The notes below the pieces were generated by a model. It did not search any database. It was not told the origin of the DNA and saw only the letters and a list, made by a program, of their open reading frames with translations. A stretch of DNA of 16,194 nucleotides, taken from assembly GCA_963620035.1 (NCBI GenBank), contig CAVEXN010000039.1, positions 1-16,194 on the forward strand, given 5' to 3'. Below, piece by piece: positions 1 to 7,507 of the stretch. A program made the position numbers and the translations under genes. How positions within the stretch are numbered: the stretch's first letter is position 1; every line of letters begins with the position of its first letter. The DNA is from F23-D06 sp963620035 (lineage in GTDB: Bacteria > Bacteroidota > Bacteroidia > Bacteroidales > WCHB1-69).

Positions 1-724
1 CGGGCGTGCCCTCCTGCGTCCAACTCAGCGTTGCGCTGTTCACGTCAACGGCAGAGACGGTCAGGACAGGGGCGTGGCACGTGTCGGCAGGTTGCGGCTC
101 GGGAGGCGTAGGTCCCGTTTCGCAAGACACCTGCAGGGCAAAACCAGCCTTGACCACACTGCCGTCTGAATGGAAATGGAGTGTCAGGGACCCTGTGGTA
201 GAGGTGCAGGCCGGGATCGTGCCGGTCGAGGTGCCGGAGGTCGTGAACAGCTGCGTGCCTGTGTCGTCCGTCCCGTCATAGATGGTCAGATAGTCGTATG
301 TGCTCTCTGTCGCGTAATCGCCGATGCCTACGACCTTGACCACGTTGCCCGGCGTGGCAGGGTTGATGACGACCGTGGCGTCGCAGTTTGTGGAATAGTT
401 GCCGTCAAAACCGCCGTCGTCATAGATGATGCCGTCGCACATCGTGAGCGTAACGGTACCGGAAGTCGGGAAGTTGTAACTGCCCGGCACTGCCGCAACA
501 GGTCCGGACCAAGAACTGACATCGCCCGCGCCGCAGTCGGCCTGCACATAAAAGTCGTAAACAGTAGCCGCAGTCAGTCCGGTCACCGTGAACGGGTTGG
601 TGGTGGCAGACACCACCGTGCCGGTGCCTTGTGTGAAGCCGTGCGGTCCGTACTCGATGTTCCAGGCCGTGGCCGTGCCGTTTTCTGTCCACGCAAGGTC
701 AACGGATGAGTTGGTGACGTTAGA
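1..724 (-). repeat. Left arm of long inverted repeat (tail of gene A)
   Basis: Bases 1-691 match the reverse complement of 15504-16194. I checked several blocks base by base, and overlapping translations on both strands agree throughout. Bases 692 and 694 differ from the other arm, changing one codon (GCG Ala here, ACA Thr in gene B). Bases 695-724 then match again, after which the two genes diverge. The arm encodes the end of an Fn3 domain, a CUB domain, a short linker and the first 26 codons of the next Fn3. The repeat is cut by the window edge, so its outer end is unknown. Confidence 0.93.
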
Positions 725-3700
725 AGCCGTAAGACCGGACGGAACATGACAAGAAACGGGCACAATGCGGACAGAGTCGATTACAGCCGGAGGATTTGTG
801 CCGCCGCTGCCGTCATTGCGCCATACAAAGTAGATTCTGCGGATTTGGTTGGCATTTGAACCGTCGAGCATACAGGAGAAGTGCTGTGTTGTAGCCTGCT
901 GGTTCAACTTCTGAGCCACCATAGTGGCGCCCTGAGGCGTCACGTCGTATGTGGCAAGCACATTTCCGGCATTTACTGTTGCAGGGTCACCGACATATAC
1001 TCTGAAATAGTCGTAGTTCGATTCTCCCTGACACTTCCAGTCAAACGAAAGCTCATAAGCAGGATAGTTTCCAAAGTTGACATCGCGGTAAGCCCATGCC
1101 ACAGAAATGGAGTTGATGGTGTATGTGGATGCTGTGCCTGTGTTGGAGACAAAAAGTTTGTCTTTGGTCTCTTCCGTCGGCTGACCGATATACCATTTGT
1201 TAGCCACATTGCCGTTCTGGAATCCCCAATGACTGTTTTCTGTCGTGTCGGTGAAATCATGGAAGTAGGGTACCATGGCCGGATTTTCAGACGGGGTAAC
1301 AAAACTGATTGTCTCCCAGTCGCTGCTGCCCGGCATGCCGGCACAGTTGGTTCTCACAAAGACCTGATAGGCGGCATTGCCTTGAAGTCCGGTCAAGGAG
1401 TAACTCGTAGATGTTGTGAAAATCGGGTTCTCATAGTCCGGTTCCTGTCCTACAGGTGCGTAAACCAGTTCCCAGGACGATTGTGACGGGTCGTCCGTCC
1501 AAGTCAGGTCCGCTGTCGTGGAGTTCACTGTGACGGCCAGATCGGTCGGTGCATTACAGTCGGGAATCAAATCCAACACGACATCGTCAATGTTGATGCC
1601 GCCGGCGGATACGTTGTAGGTTTTGATAGTTACATATTTGCCGTTTCCGGTATAGGAGGCCAAAGGCACTCTCACCAGTTGCCAGGTTGAGGCGGCAGTG
1701 ACTGCAACCGTATCAACGGGCTCAAAAGTGGTGACGTCATTGGGGTCCGTCATGAGCCCGACAATCATCTTGTTGCTGACATTGGATACTCTCATCTGAA
1801 AAGACAGACGCAATGTATTGACAGGCAGTTCGCTGCTCAATTCCGGCAGAATGGCCAAATTGTATGTGGACGTACTGGCATAGAAATAGAGGCTTCTGTT
1901 GCCGCTATAGTAGTATGTACTGTAAACGTAAGGATAGTTTGTTGTGGTAGAATAGTTGTTGAATCTTACCCAACAATACGGGAAATTGGCTTGGCCGGAT
2001 GCGTAGGTGTCGAAGTTCTCCGTAAAGGGCAGGGTTTCAATCTGTCCGCAGGCCGTTCTGAACGAGTATTGCGTCCATGCGCCATAGTCGCCGCTGGTGC
2101 ATACGATGCGCACATATACGTCATACAAGGAATTTGCCGTCAGACCTGACAAAGCGATGGAATCTTCGCTTGTCTGGACAGGAATAGCGGTGCCGGGGTC
2201 AACGGTGCCGGCGGGTCCGTAGCAGACTTCCCATTCGGTTTCGTTGCCGCCGGGTGTCCATGTGATAGTGGCACTGGTAGTCGTGACGTTTTCGGCAGCA
2301 ATGTCTTGAACTCGTCCGCAGAACGGGATTTCCTGGATGGTGACATCGTCAATGAACATATAGTTGGAAATCCATTGTGGCGTTCTGAAAGCAATGTGAC
2401 GTCCGCTGCCGGTATATCTGTCGGTGTTGACTTCGCCCAATTCCCAAGTGTTGGTCTCAGCAGGTGAGAATCGGCCGACAGTCTCAAAAGTGCTGATATC
2501 TGTCGGGTCGGTCATGACACCGATCTCGATGAAATAGTTCGCGGAGGTCTTCCTTGCATTGAAAGAAATCTGCAGATTGTTCATCTCTATATCATTTCCG
2601 AGGCGAGGCGAGGCAGCATACGAATATGCAGTGGATGAACCATAGAAATAGAGCGAATAGGGAGCGGAATTGGACTGCAAACTGTAGGTGTAAGGATAAG
2701 CTGTGGTATAGTTCGTGCCGCGGTACCAGCAAGAGATGAAGTTGCCCGCTCCAGACCCCGGCGCGGAGTCGAAGTTCTGCGTATAAGGCAGCACTGATAT
2801 GGATGTACAAGGTGTAGAAGCCGTTACTTTTGTGTAACTGCTGGTTTCATATCCACAGTCGGAACGCATGCGGATGGTGTAATCTGCATCAGACACAAGG
2901 TTCTCGATCGTATAAGGCGAAGATGTAACGGTGCCCTCTGATGTCCATGCCGTGTCGGAGTTCAATATGTATTCAATTTGCCAGGCCGACTCTGTATTGC
3001 CGGCGACCCACTCCAACGTTACGGAGTTGCTGTCCGTAGCGGCAACGATGACATTCGGTGCTATACAGGTTGCCGTACTGTCGCAGGATGAGAACTTCAC
3101 ATTGACGCGTTTGTACTCTCTAGTTCCGCTCGACGGCGATGCAGGGGAAATGTCCGATCCATCGTTTTGGTAACGGAGTGCCTTGTATTCGGTAGTGGCA
3201 TGTACACGGAACACGTATGCAGAAGAGTTGTAAGCCCCTGAATTGTCATCCACGATGAGTGCCAGGTTGTCTGTTCCGTTGTATTGGAACGGCGTGGTCA
3301 GCGTAACCTTGTTCCAGCCCTGCGTGAAGTTCATCGGGCCGGTATAAACTGCCGTGGCACTGTCAATCGGAATCCACGAAGACGTAGTGCTGAAAACGCT
3401 TTGGGAGGTGTGGGCAAGGTAAATGGTTACATTGCTCTTTTGTGTAATAGGAGAAGAATATGCATACTCAAATTCGATATTGCCGATATTCATGGCTCCT
3501 CCCAACTCGTCGGCATCATAAATCTGCTGGGTATATGTGTATTTGTAAAAGTTATTGATCGGAAGTCCGTTAAACGTTGATTGTGTGCCGTTATTGACTG
3601 TGATTTCCACATTAGCCAGACATATTGTGGTGAAACTTGCCGTTGCGGTGTCTGCCGAGCCCGTGGTGCAGTTGGAGAAGACACGCACGTCATAATCCGT

Positions 3701-6700
3701 TTCAGCCGAAAGACCCGTAAGGAAGCAACTGGTCCCGGACACGGCAGCGCTGGCAGTCTGCCAGTTTTCCTGTCCTGCCTCCGTATATTCTACCGTATAT
3801 TCAGGGACGCCATACATAGCTGCACTCCATGTCACCAAGGCCGATTGTCCGGCGATGTTGGAAACGGTGACATTAGACGGAGCAAAGCAGTCGGGCATAT
3901 AATCGAGTTTCACATCGTCGAGTTGTGCGTATGCCGTGCTGGCGGACGGCATATAGAATGCCAGGTAAACGGTGTCGTAGGCTTCCGTGAACGGGACATA
4001 GAATGAAATCCATTCCGAAGTGGCGGGATAGTCTCCGGGGTAGATGGTCTTCAGCACCGTCAGCGTGTTCGGGTCGCCCGGGTCTGTCATGACTCCGACA
4101 TCCAGACGGCCGTATGAGGCACTGGTTTTCTTTGCTTTGAACGAGAGCATCAGCGTATTGGCGTCATAATCCGACAGGTCAAGTGCCTGCGATGCGGCCA
4201 AAGAATAGACGGCGCTGGTGGAATAGAAATAGAGCACACCCACATTGCCGGAATCGGAAGTGCTGTATATGTAGGGATAGCGGGTTGTAGAGGTGGCATT
4301 GTCTAATCGTGACCAACAGTCGGGGAATGCAGAAGTGCCCGTGCCGTAGGTGTCGAAGTTCTCCTCGTACGGGATGGCGGTTGTAGGCAGACAGCGGGTC
4401 TTGAACGTGGTCAGATTTGACCAGACGCTGACTTCACCGCCGCCGCAGTTGGCCCGCACATATACGTCATACATCGTGTTAGGGGTAAGTTCCGTGATGG
4501 TATAAGGGTGATTGTAAACTGTAATGGCCGTCATGGTCTCGGGACTGACACCGGTGGGCACCACTGCGATGTCCCATTCTGTTGCCGTGCCTTGGGGTGT
4601 CCAATCAATGGTGGCATTGGTGGCGGAAATGCTGCTCGTCTCCACATCCAACGGTTTGAGACATGTCGGCAACAACGAAACGGCAAAATTGTCTATGTAG
4701 GTATAGCCCAAAATCGTTGCGGGCTTGCGGAGTGCAAGGTAAGAACCATGTACGGTAATGTCGGAAAGCAGTTCTTCCACTTCATACCAGGTGTTGGTTG
4801 TCTCCCATTCTGCACCGGACCAGCTTTTGATGGTCTGGAATGTGGAAATGTCTGTCGGGTCAGTCATAACACCCAACTGAATGGCGCCATAACCGTTTGT
4901 GGCACTGGTTTTCTTGATCCTGAAACTGACCATCAGCGTGTTGAGCGGGTTGGTGTTCGTGTCAATCTGCGGTGCAATGGCACAAGAGTATGTTGATGTC
5001 GTGCTGTAGAAGTAAAGACATCCCATGCCTGAATAAGGCGTAGTGGAAGAGATATACGGATATGCAGTGGTGGTTGTGTAAGACTTTGACCAGCAAGAAG
5101 GATACGTTCCGGTACCTGTGCCGTAAGCGTCAAAAGTCTCCGCGAACGGTATTTCCATATAGTCGGAACACGCTGTTCTGCAGGATGCCGAGGTCCAGGC
5201 ACTGGTTTCCGTGCCGCAGACGGTTCTTACATATATTGTATAGGCGGTGCTGGCGGTGAGTTCGTCGAACAGCCAGGTAGTGTCAGTCACCGTCACCGTT
5301 GTGGCCAGGTCAGGGTTGCCGCCTGTCGGGACGATGCAAACTTGCCATTCCGAGTCTGTGGATTCTCCCCGGCGCCAGGTTGCGGCAACGCTGGTCTGCG
5401 TGATGGTGCTGTCGATGGCGGCAAGGTTTTGGGGACGGGTACAGTTGAATCCTTTCAGGGTGATGTTATCAATGGCGATGGGAGGGTTGGAACCGGCAGA
5501 GCCGTTGTTGCGCCACATCAGATAGAGGCGCATAAGGCCGCTGTCGCCCCAGCCGTCGGCACGGCTGAGAATCAGGTTGACATGCGACCAGTCGTCTTTT
5601 CTGTTCAGATACTGGCTGCCGCCTATCGTGAGGTAGTTGGCCCCTGCCACAGTGGGAACGGTCCCTGTGTTGTTGGCAGACACTTGCGTGTGGTAACTTT
5701 TGGAGAACCAAACCTTAAGATAGTCGTTGGTCGTTTCGCCGACTCCCTTGTAGTCGAAAGTCAAGGCATACTCCCGATAGTTGGTGTCCAGCGTGATGTC
5801 GCGGGATGCGAACACCGTGCCCGGCTCTGAATTGTTGTACGCATTGGTGACACCGTTGTCATTGGATATGTAGAGCGCCTTGCCTTCAGTGCCGGTATAG
5901 ACCGCATTGCCGATATGCCATGCGTTCACGACACTGTCGTTGATGAGCGTCCAGTTGCTGTTCTCGCTTTCGTCTTCAAAGTCACAGACGTATGGCAGCG
6001 TTGCCGGGGTCGTATAAAGCGTATAGGCCGTGATTGTTCTGAACTGTCCCTGTTCGCCGCCGCAGTCTGATGCAACGGAAACAAGATAGGCTGTATTGGC
6101 CGTAAGACCTGGGAGCGAATAAATAGTGTCTGTAACCGTGGTCGTGACCAATGACGTAGAGTCCCCTTCCGGCATATAGGACAGAATCCAAGACGACTCT
6201 GAACCTTCGGGATGCCAGGTGACATCAAAGGAGTCGGGACCGTAGTTGCCGGCTCTCAGGTTGCTGACACGTGGACAGTTGACAATAGGTGGCGTAAAGG
6301 TATAGACGAGTCCGGAATCAGGATGAGAAGAGGTTGTGATAGAAACGTTATTGGTTGTGACCGTGGAACTTGCGGTAAATGTTGACCAGTCGCCAGAGCC
6401 CGACACAATCAGTTTTTCCGAATTGATGACATCAAACAGACCTACGATGGCGCTTTTGGTTGTGGCTATCGTAACCGGCCCGTAACAGAACTCGATAACA
6501 TTGGTGGTCTCGTGCAGTTTGACCTGGAAGTTGTAGTAGTTGTTGCCGGAATAACTCTGGAATTGTCTCCATTCTATGGTCAGCACCCGGTTAGGTGCCG
6601 TTCCGGTCACCGCATACGAAGCCTCCCCTCCTGTGCCCGGCTTCAGATCGTGCCCCAATGGGGAGATGAAGCTGTACGTTGAGGTCAGGCTCGGTGTCGT

Positions 6701-6982
6701 AGTGGTGGCATAATTTCCGATCGTTATATAGCCATTGCTGCACACGTAAAAATTAGTGCCTTGCGGATAGGTGGTTTCCGCAAACTTGAAATCAAAAGGA
6801 ATCTGCAATGTCGCGTATGTATCATCTGAAGTTGAAACAAACGACAATGCCGTTCCTTGAACAATGGTGTCATACGCCGAGGATGTTGCCTGAAAAGCGT
6901 ATGACGGTACGGTCTGCGACATGCCCGCCAATGGTATCAGCAGACATATCGAAAACAGTAGCGAATAGAGTTTTTTTACCAT
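1..6982 (-). CDS. Giant modular surface adhesin, gene A (C-terminus outside window)
   Basis: Partial gene: 2327 codons are open from the ATG at 6982-6980 to the left edge, with no stop. Residues 1-23 form a signal peptide (MVKK start, hydrophobic core, likely cut near AGMSQ). Residues 24-235 are an N-terminal beta domain with the pattern VCSNGYITIG, SFISPLGHDL, APNRVLTIEW, FQVKLHETT. Then fibronectin III (F) and cleaved-adhesin/MAM-like (M) domains alternate: F1 236-322, M1 323-513, F2 514-605, M2 606-773, F3 774-864, M3 865-1031, F4 1032-1121, a distinct TQQIYDA domain 1122-1305, F5, M4, F6, M5, F7, M6, F8 2078-2169, a CUB domain 2170-2287, and the start of F9. Most Fn3 units begin and end at a cysteine. 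Family knowledge suggests an exported adhesin, plausibly a type IX secretion substrate, but the C-terminal sorting domain is not visible. The start is supported by the matching leader and N-terminus of gene B. No frameshift was seen: the module-boundary cysteines from F1 to M6 all fall in frame. Confidence 0.9.
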   Translation of the reverse strand, partial: MVKKLYSLLFSICLLIPLAGMSQTVPSYAFQATSSAYDTIVQGTALSFVSTSDDTYATLQIPFDFKFAETTYPQGTNFYVCSNGYITIGNYATTTTPSLTSTYSFISPLGHDLKPGTGGEASYAVTGTAPNRVLTIEWRQFQSYSGNNYYNFQVKLHETTNVIEFCYGPVTIATTKSAIVGLFDVINSEKLIVSGSGDWSTFTASSTVTTNNVSITTSSHPDSGLVYTFTPPIVNCPRVSNLRAGNYGPDSFDVTWHPEGSESSWILSYMPEGDSTSLVTTTVTDTIYSLPGLTANTAYLVSVASDCGGEQGQFRTITAYTLYTTPATLPYVCDFEDESENSNWTLINDSVVNAWHIGNAVYTGTEGKALYISNDNGVTNAYNNSEPGTVFASRDITLDTNYREYALTFDYKGVGETTNDYLKVWFSKSYHTQVSANNTGTVPTVAGANYLTIGGSQYLNRKDDWSHVNLILSRADGWGDSGLMRLYLMWRNNGSAGSNPPIAIDNITLKGFNCTRPQNLAAIDSTITQTSVAATWRRGESTDSEWQVCIVPTGGNPDLATTVTVTDTTWLFDELTASTAYTIYVRTVCGTETSAWTSASCRTACSDYMEIPFAETFDAYGTGTGTYPSCWSKSYTTTTAYPYISSTTPYSGMGCLYFYSTTSTYSCAIAPQIDTNTNPLNTLMVSFRIKKTSATNGYGAIQLGVMTDPTDISTFQTIKSWSGAEWETTNTWYEVEELLSDITVHGSYLALRKPATILGYTYIDNFAVSLLPTCLKPLDVETSSISATNATIDWTPQGTATEWDIAVVPTGVSPETMTAITVYNHPYTITELTPNTMYDVYVRANCGGGEVSVWSNLTTFKTRCLPTTAIPYEENFDTYGTGTSAFPDCWSRLDNATSTTRYPYIYSTSDSGNVGVLYFYSTSAVYSLAASQALDLSDYDANTLMLSFKAKKTSASYGRLDVGVMTDPGDPNTLTVLKTIYPGDYPATSEWISFYVPFTEAYDTVYLAFYMPSASTAYAQLDDVKLDYMPDCFAPSNVTVSNIAGQSALVTWSAAMYGVPEYTVEYTEAGQENWQTASAAVSGTSCFLTGLSAETDYDVRVFSNCTTGSADTATASFTTICLANVEITVNNGTQSTFNGLPINNFYKYTYTQQIYDADELGGAMNIGNIEFEYAYSSPITQKSNVTIYLAHTSQSVFSTTSSWIPIDSATAVYTGPMNFTQGWNKVTLTTPFQYNGTDNLALIVDDNSGAYNSSAYVFRVHATTEYKALRYQNDGSDISPASPSSGTREYKRVNVKFSSCDSTATCIAPNVIVAATDSNSVTLEWVAGNTESAWQIEYILNSDTAWTSEGTVTSSPYTIENLVSDADYTIRMRSDCGYETSSYTKVTASTPCTSISVLPYTQNFDSAPGSGAGNFISCWYRGTNYTTAYPYTYSLQSNSAPYSLYFYGSSTAYSYAASPRLGNDIEMNNLQISFNARKTSANYFIEIGVMTDPTDISTFETVGRFSPAETNTWELGEVNTDRYTGSGRHIAFRTPQWISNYMFIDDVTIQEIPFCGRVQDIAAENVTTTSATITWTPGGNETEWEVCYGPAGTVDPGTAIPVQTSEDSIALSGLTANSLYDVYVRIVCTSGDYGAWTQYSFRTACGQIETLPFTENFDTYASGQANFPYCWVRFNNYSTTTNYPYVYSTYYYSGNRSLYFYASTSTYNLAILPELSSELPVNTLRLSFQMRVSNVSNKMIVGLMTDPNDVTTFEPVDTVAVTAASTWQLVRVPLASYTGNGKYVTIKTYNVSAGGINIDDVVLDLIPDCNAPTDLAVTVNSTTADLTWTDDPSQSSWELVYAPVGQEPDYENPIFTTSTSYSLTGLQGNAAYQVFVRTNCAGMPGSSDWETISFVTPSENPAMVPYFHDFTDTTENSHWGFQNGNVANKWYIGQPTEETKDKLFVSNTGTASTYTINSISVAWAYRDVNFGNYPAYELSFDWKCQGESNYDYFRVYVGDPATVNAGNVLATYDVTPQGATMVAQKLNQQATTQHFSCMLDGSNANQIRRIYFVWRNDGSGGTNPPAVIDSVRIVPVSCHVPSGLTASNVTNSSVDLAWTENGTATAWNIEYGPHGFTQGTGTVVSATTNPFTVTGLTAATVYDFYVQADCGAGDVSSWSGPVAAVPGSYNFPTSGTVTLTMCDGIIYDDGGFDGNYSTNCDATVVINPATPGNVVKVVGIGDYATESTYDYLTIYDGTDDTGTQLFTTSGTSTGTIPACTSTTGSLTLHFHSDGSVVKAGFALQVSCETGPTPPEPQPADTCHAPVLTVSAVDVNSATLSWTQEGTP
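122..475 (-). other. CUB domain in gene A tail
   Basis: About 118 residues with a CUB-like layout: MCDG, YDDGGFDGNYSTNC, then YDYLTIYDG, and a late SLTLHFHSDGSV...GF strand before a closing cysteine. CUB domains are jelly-roll binding modules, several of which use calcium; the acidic residues at YDYLTIYDG and HSDG fit that pattern. The domain lies wholly inside the inverted repeat and is identical to the copy in gene B. Confidence 0.75.
752..2047 (-). other. Variable module cassette M5-F7-M6, gene A
   Basis: Between the shared sixth Fn3 and the shared tail, gene A carries a MAM-like unit, an Fn3 unit and a second MAM-like unit of the ENSxW type. Gene B has only one dissimilar MAM-like unit at this place. 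Paralogy is weak across the cassette, so it appears to have been exchanged or rearranged as whole modules rather than by point change. Confidence 0.6.
3068..3619 (-). other. Unassigned TQQIYDA domain, gene A
   Basis: A 184-residue region between Fn3 4 and Fn3 5 that looks like neither Fn3 nor the MAM-like units. Landmarks: NNGTQSTFNGLPI, YTYTQQIYDADELGGAM, VTIYLAHTSQSVFS, WIPIDSA, YTGPMNF, WNKVTLTTPFQY, LALIVDDNSG. The alternating pattern suggests an all-beta fold. I know of similar stretches in Bacteroidota surface proteins but no assigned function. It is among the best conserved parts shared with gene B outside the arms. Confidence 0.65.
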
Positions 6983-6992
6983 AACTGTTTTT

Positions 6993-7004
6993 TTTGTTGA
7001 TAAT
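6993..7004 (-). promoter_or_regulatory. Conserved translation leader of gene A
   Basis: On the minus strand ATTATCAACAAA occurs 10 bases before the start codon and is followed by an A-rich stretch with no Shine-Dalgarno site. The same 12-mer lies 12 bases before the gene B start. The shared leader supports both start codons and common ancestry of the two 5' ends. Confidence 0.5.
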
Positions 7005-7126
7005 ATGTTTTTTGTCAATCCAAGATCTTTTCCATTGTTCGAGAAGCATCAACAGCTGTATAAAATACAATCGTCAACTTCTATTTCCAACCCATTTGTG
7101 CTGACCCTCTGAACCTTGTGAAGTCC

Positions 7127-7168
7127 TTTGGCCTGCCTGTCGCCTGTCGGCTGGGCAGACAAGCCAAA
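7127..7168 (-). promoter_or_regulatory. Bulged inverted repeat, candidate RNA hairpin in gene A leader
   Basis: On the plus strand the pairing blocks are TTTGGC with GCCAAA, CTGCC with GGCAG, and GCC with GGC, separated by small internal loops (tgtc and acaa type). No T-run follows on either strand, so it is not an intrinsic terminator. If gene A is transcribed from the -7 candidate at 7189-7196, the hairpin is in its 5' leader. It could instead be a dispersed intergenic repeat; which of the two is unresolved. Confidence 0.4.
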
Positions 7169-7188
7169 ATCCAAAGAAATCGACGCGG

Positions 7189-7196
7189 CAAATATA
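7189..7196 (-). promoter_or_regulatory. Candidate -7 promoter element for gene A
   Basis: The minus strand reads TATATTTG, an exact fit to the Bacteroidota -7 consensus TAnnTTTG, followed by CCGCG. A clear -33 TTTG is not visible at the usual spacing. The implied 5' leader is about 200 nt. A weaker alternative on the same strand is TTGG (7090-7087), a 19-base spacer and TATTTTAT (7067-7060), which would give a leader of about 70 nt. Confidence 0.4.
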
Positions 7197-7412
7197 ATGT
7201 TTTCCTGTTTTATTACCCATTCTTTCTTTCTTTTTGCAGGATAATGATAAAATATTGCATATCATTGATTTATGTCATCAGGTCATTCCATGTCGTATCG
7301 TATGTTCATAATGATGCCTTCTGTTTTTTCCGGTCAACAATGATACTTCATCCACATTTGACACGCCTTCATTCTCGTCAAGTCTCAACAACACTCCCCG
7401 TTCCATTTCCCG

Positions 7413-7467
7413 TAACAGAATCATAACCGCATTGAAACGGTTTCGCAATGCGCTTTCAGTTCTTTTG
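7413..7467 (+). promoter_or_regulatory. Pho-box-like operator and promoter of the porin
   Basis: Three consecutive 11-bp units begin TAAC (7413), TAAC (7424) and AAAC (7435), and a fourth begins CAA (7446). A TTCTTTTG -7-like element ends at 7467. Direct repeats with 11-bp spacing are the known signature of PhoB/PhoP binding sites, and the TAACA core resembles the Bacillus PhoP box TTAACA. The pstS gene has the same element at the same offset. The regulator assignment is inferred; no response regulator is encoded here. Confidence 0.55.
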
Positions 7468-7507
7468 TTCCGTGAAAAAAAATGATACATAAACCAAATC
7501 CAAAGAA

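Larger units (their letters stand above)
752..6277 (-). repeat. Array of Fn3 and cleaved-adhesin-like modules, gene A
   Basis: Protein-level repeats. Fn3 units: 6277-6018, 5443-5168, 4663-4391, 3889-3620, 3067-2807, 2320-2048, about 1558-1277; an eighth lies at 751-476. MAM-like units: 6017-5444, 5167-4664, 4390-3890, 2806-2321, 2047-1559, about 1276-752. Two jelly-roll subtypes are visible. Units 1 and 6 have an FEDESENSNW-like opening, an LYISNDNG-like strand and a WRNDG...PPAxIDNI ending. Units 2 to 5 have NFDxYGTG, FPxCW, LYFY and a G(V/L)MTDPxDxxT(F/L) motif. Each Fn3 has the usual core tryptophan and a late Tyr-x-Val strand. Confidence 0.8.
6983..7507. other. Gene-free regulatory region between gene A and the porin
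   Basis: This 525-bp stretch separates divergent genes. From left to right it holds the A-rich leader of gene A, a bulged inverted repeat (7127-7168), a minus-strand -7 candidate (7189-7196), an A/T-rich part with pyrimidine runs and a weak ATGATA/TATCAT inverted repeat (7244-7265), and the porin promoter element (7413-7467). Short open frames here look random in composition and overlap these signals. I see no tRNA or known riboswitch. Confidence 0.6.

Noticed and set aside
170..709. Open frame of 179 codons on the plus strand, and its mirror copy at 15486-16025
   Set aside because: It is antisense to the Fn3/CUB part of the giant genes, is arginine/valine/glycine-rich with no domain, and exists only because the GC-rich arm lacks stops on both strands. 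The giant frames have clear domains.
752..6277. CRISPR array or simple DNA tandem repeat
   Set aside because: The periodicity is at protein-domain level with units of about 0.26 to 0.57 kb that differ at DNA level; there are no short identical repeats with spacers.
7244..7265. ATGATA/TATCAT inverted repeat as an operator
   Set aside because: Only 6 bp per arm in an A/T-rich stretch, easily expected by chance, and not placed at a convincing promoter.
7118..7426. 102-codon open frame on the plus strand in the gene A-porin gap, and a 63-codon minus-strand frame at 7074-7265
   Set aside because: Composition looks random; they overlap the hairpin and promoter candidates, and have no leader similar to the real genes.
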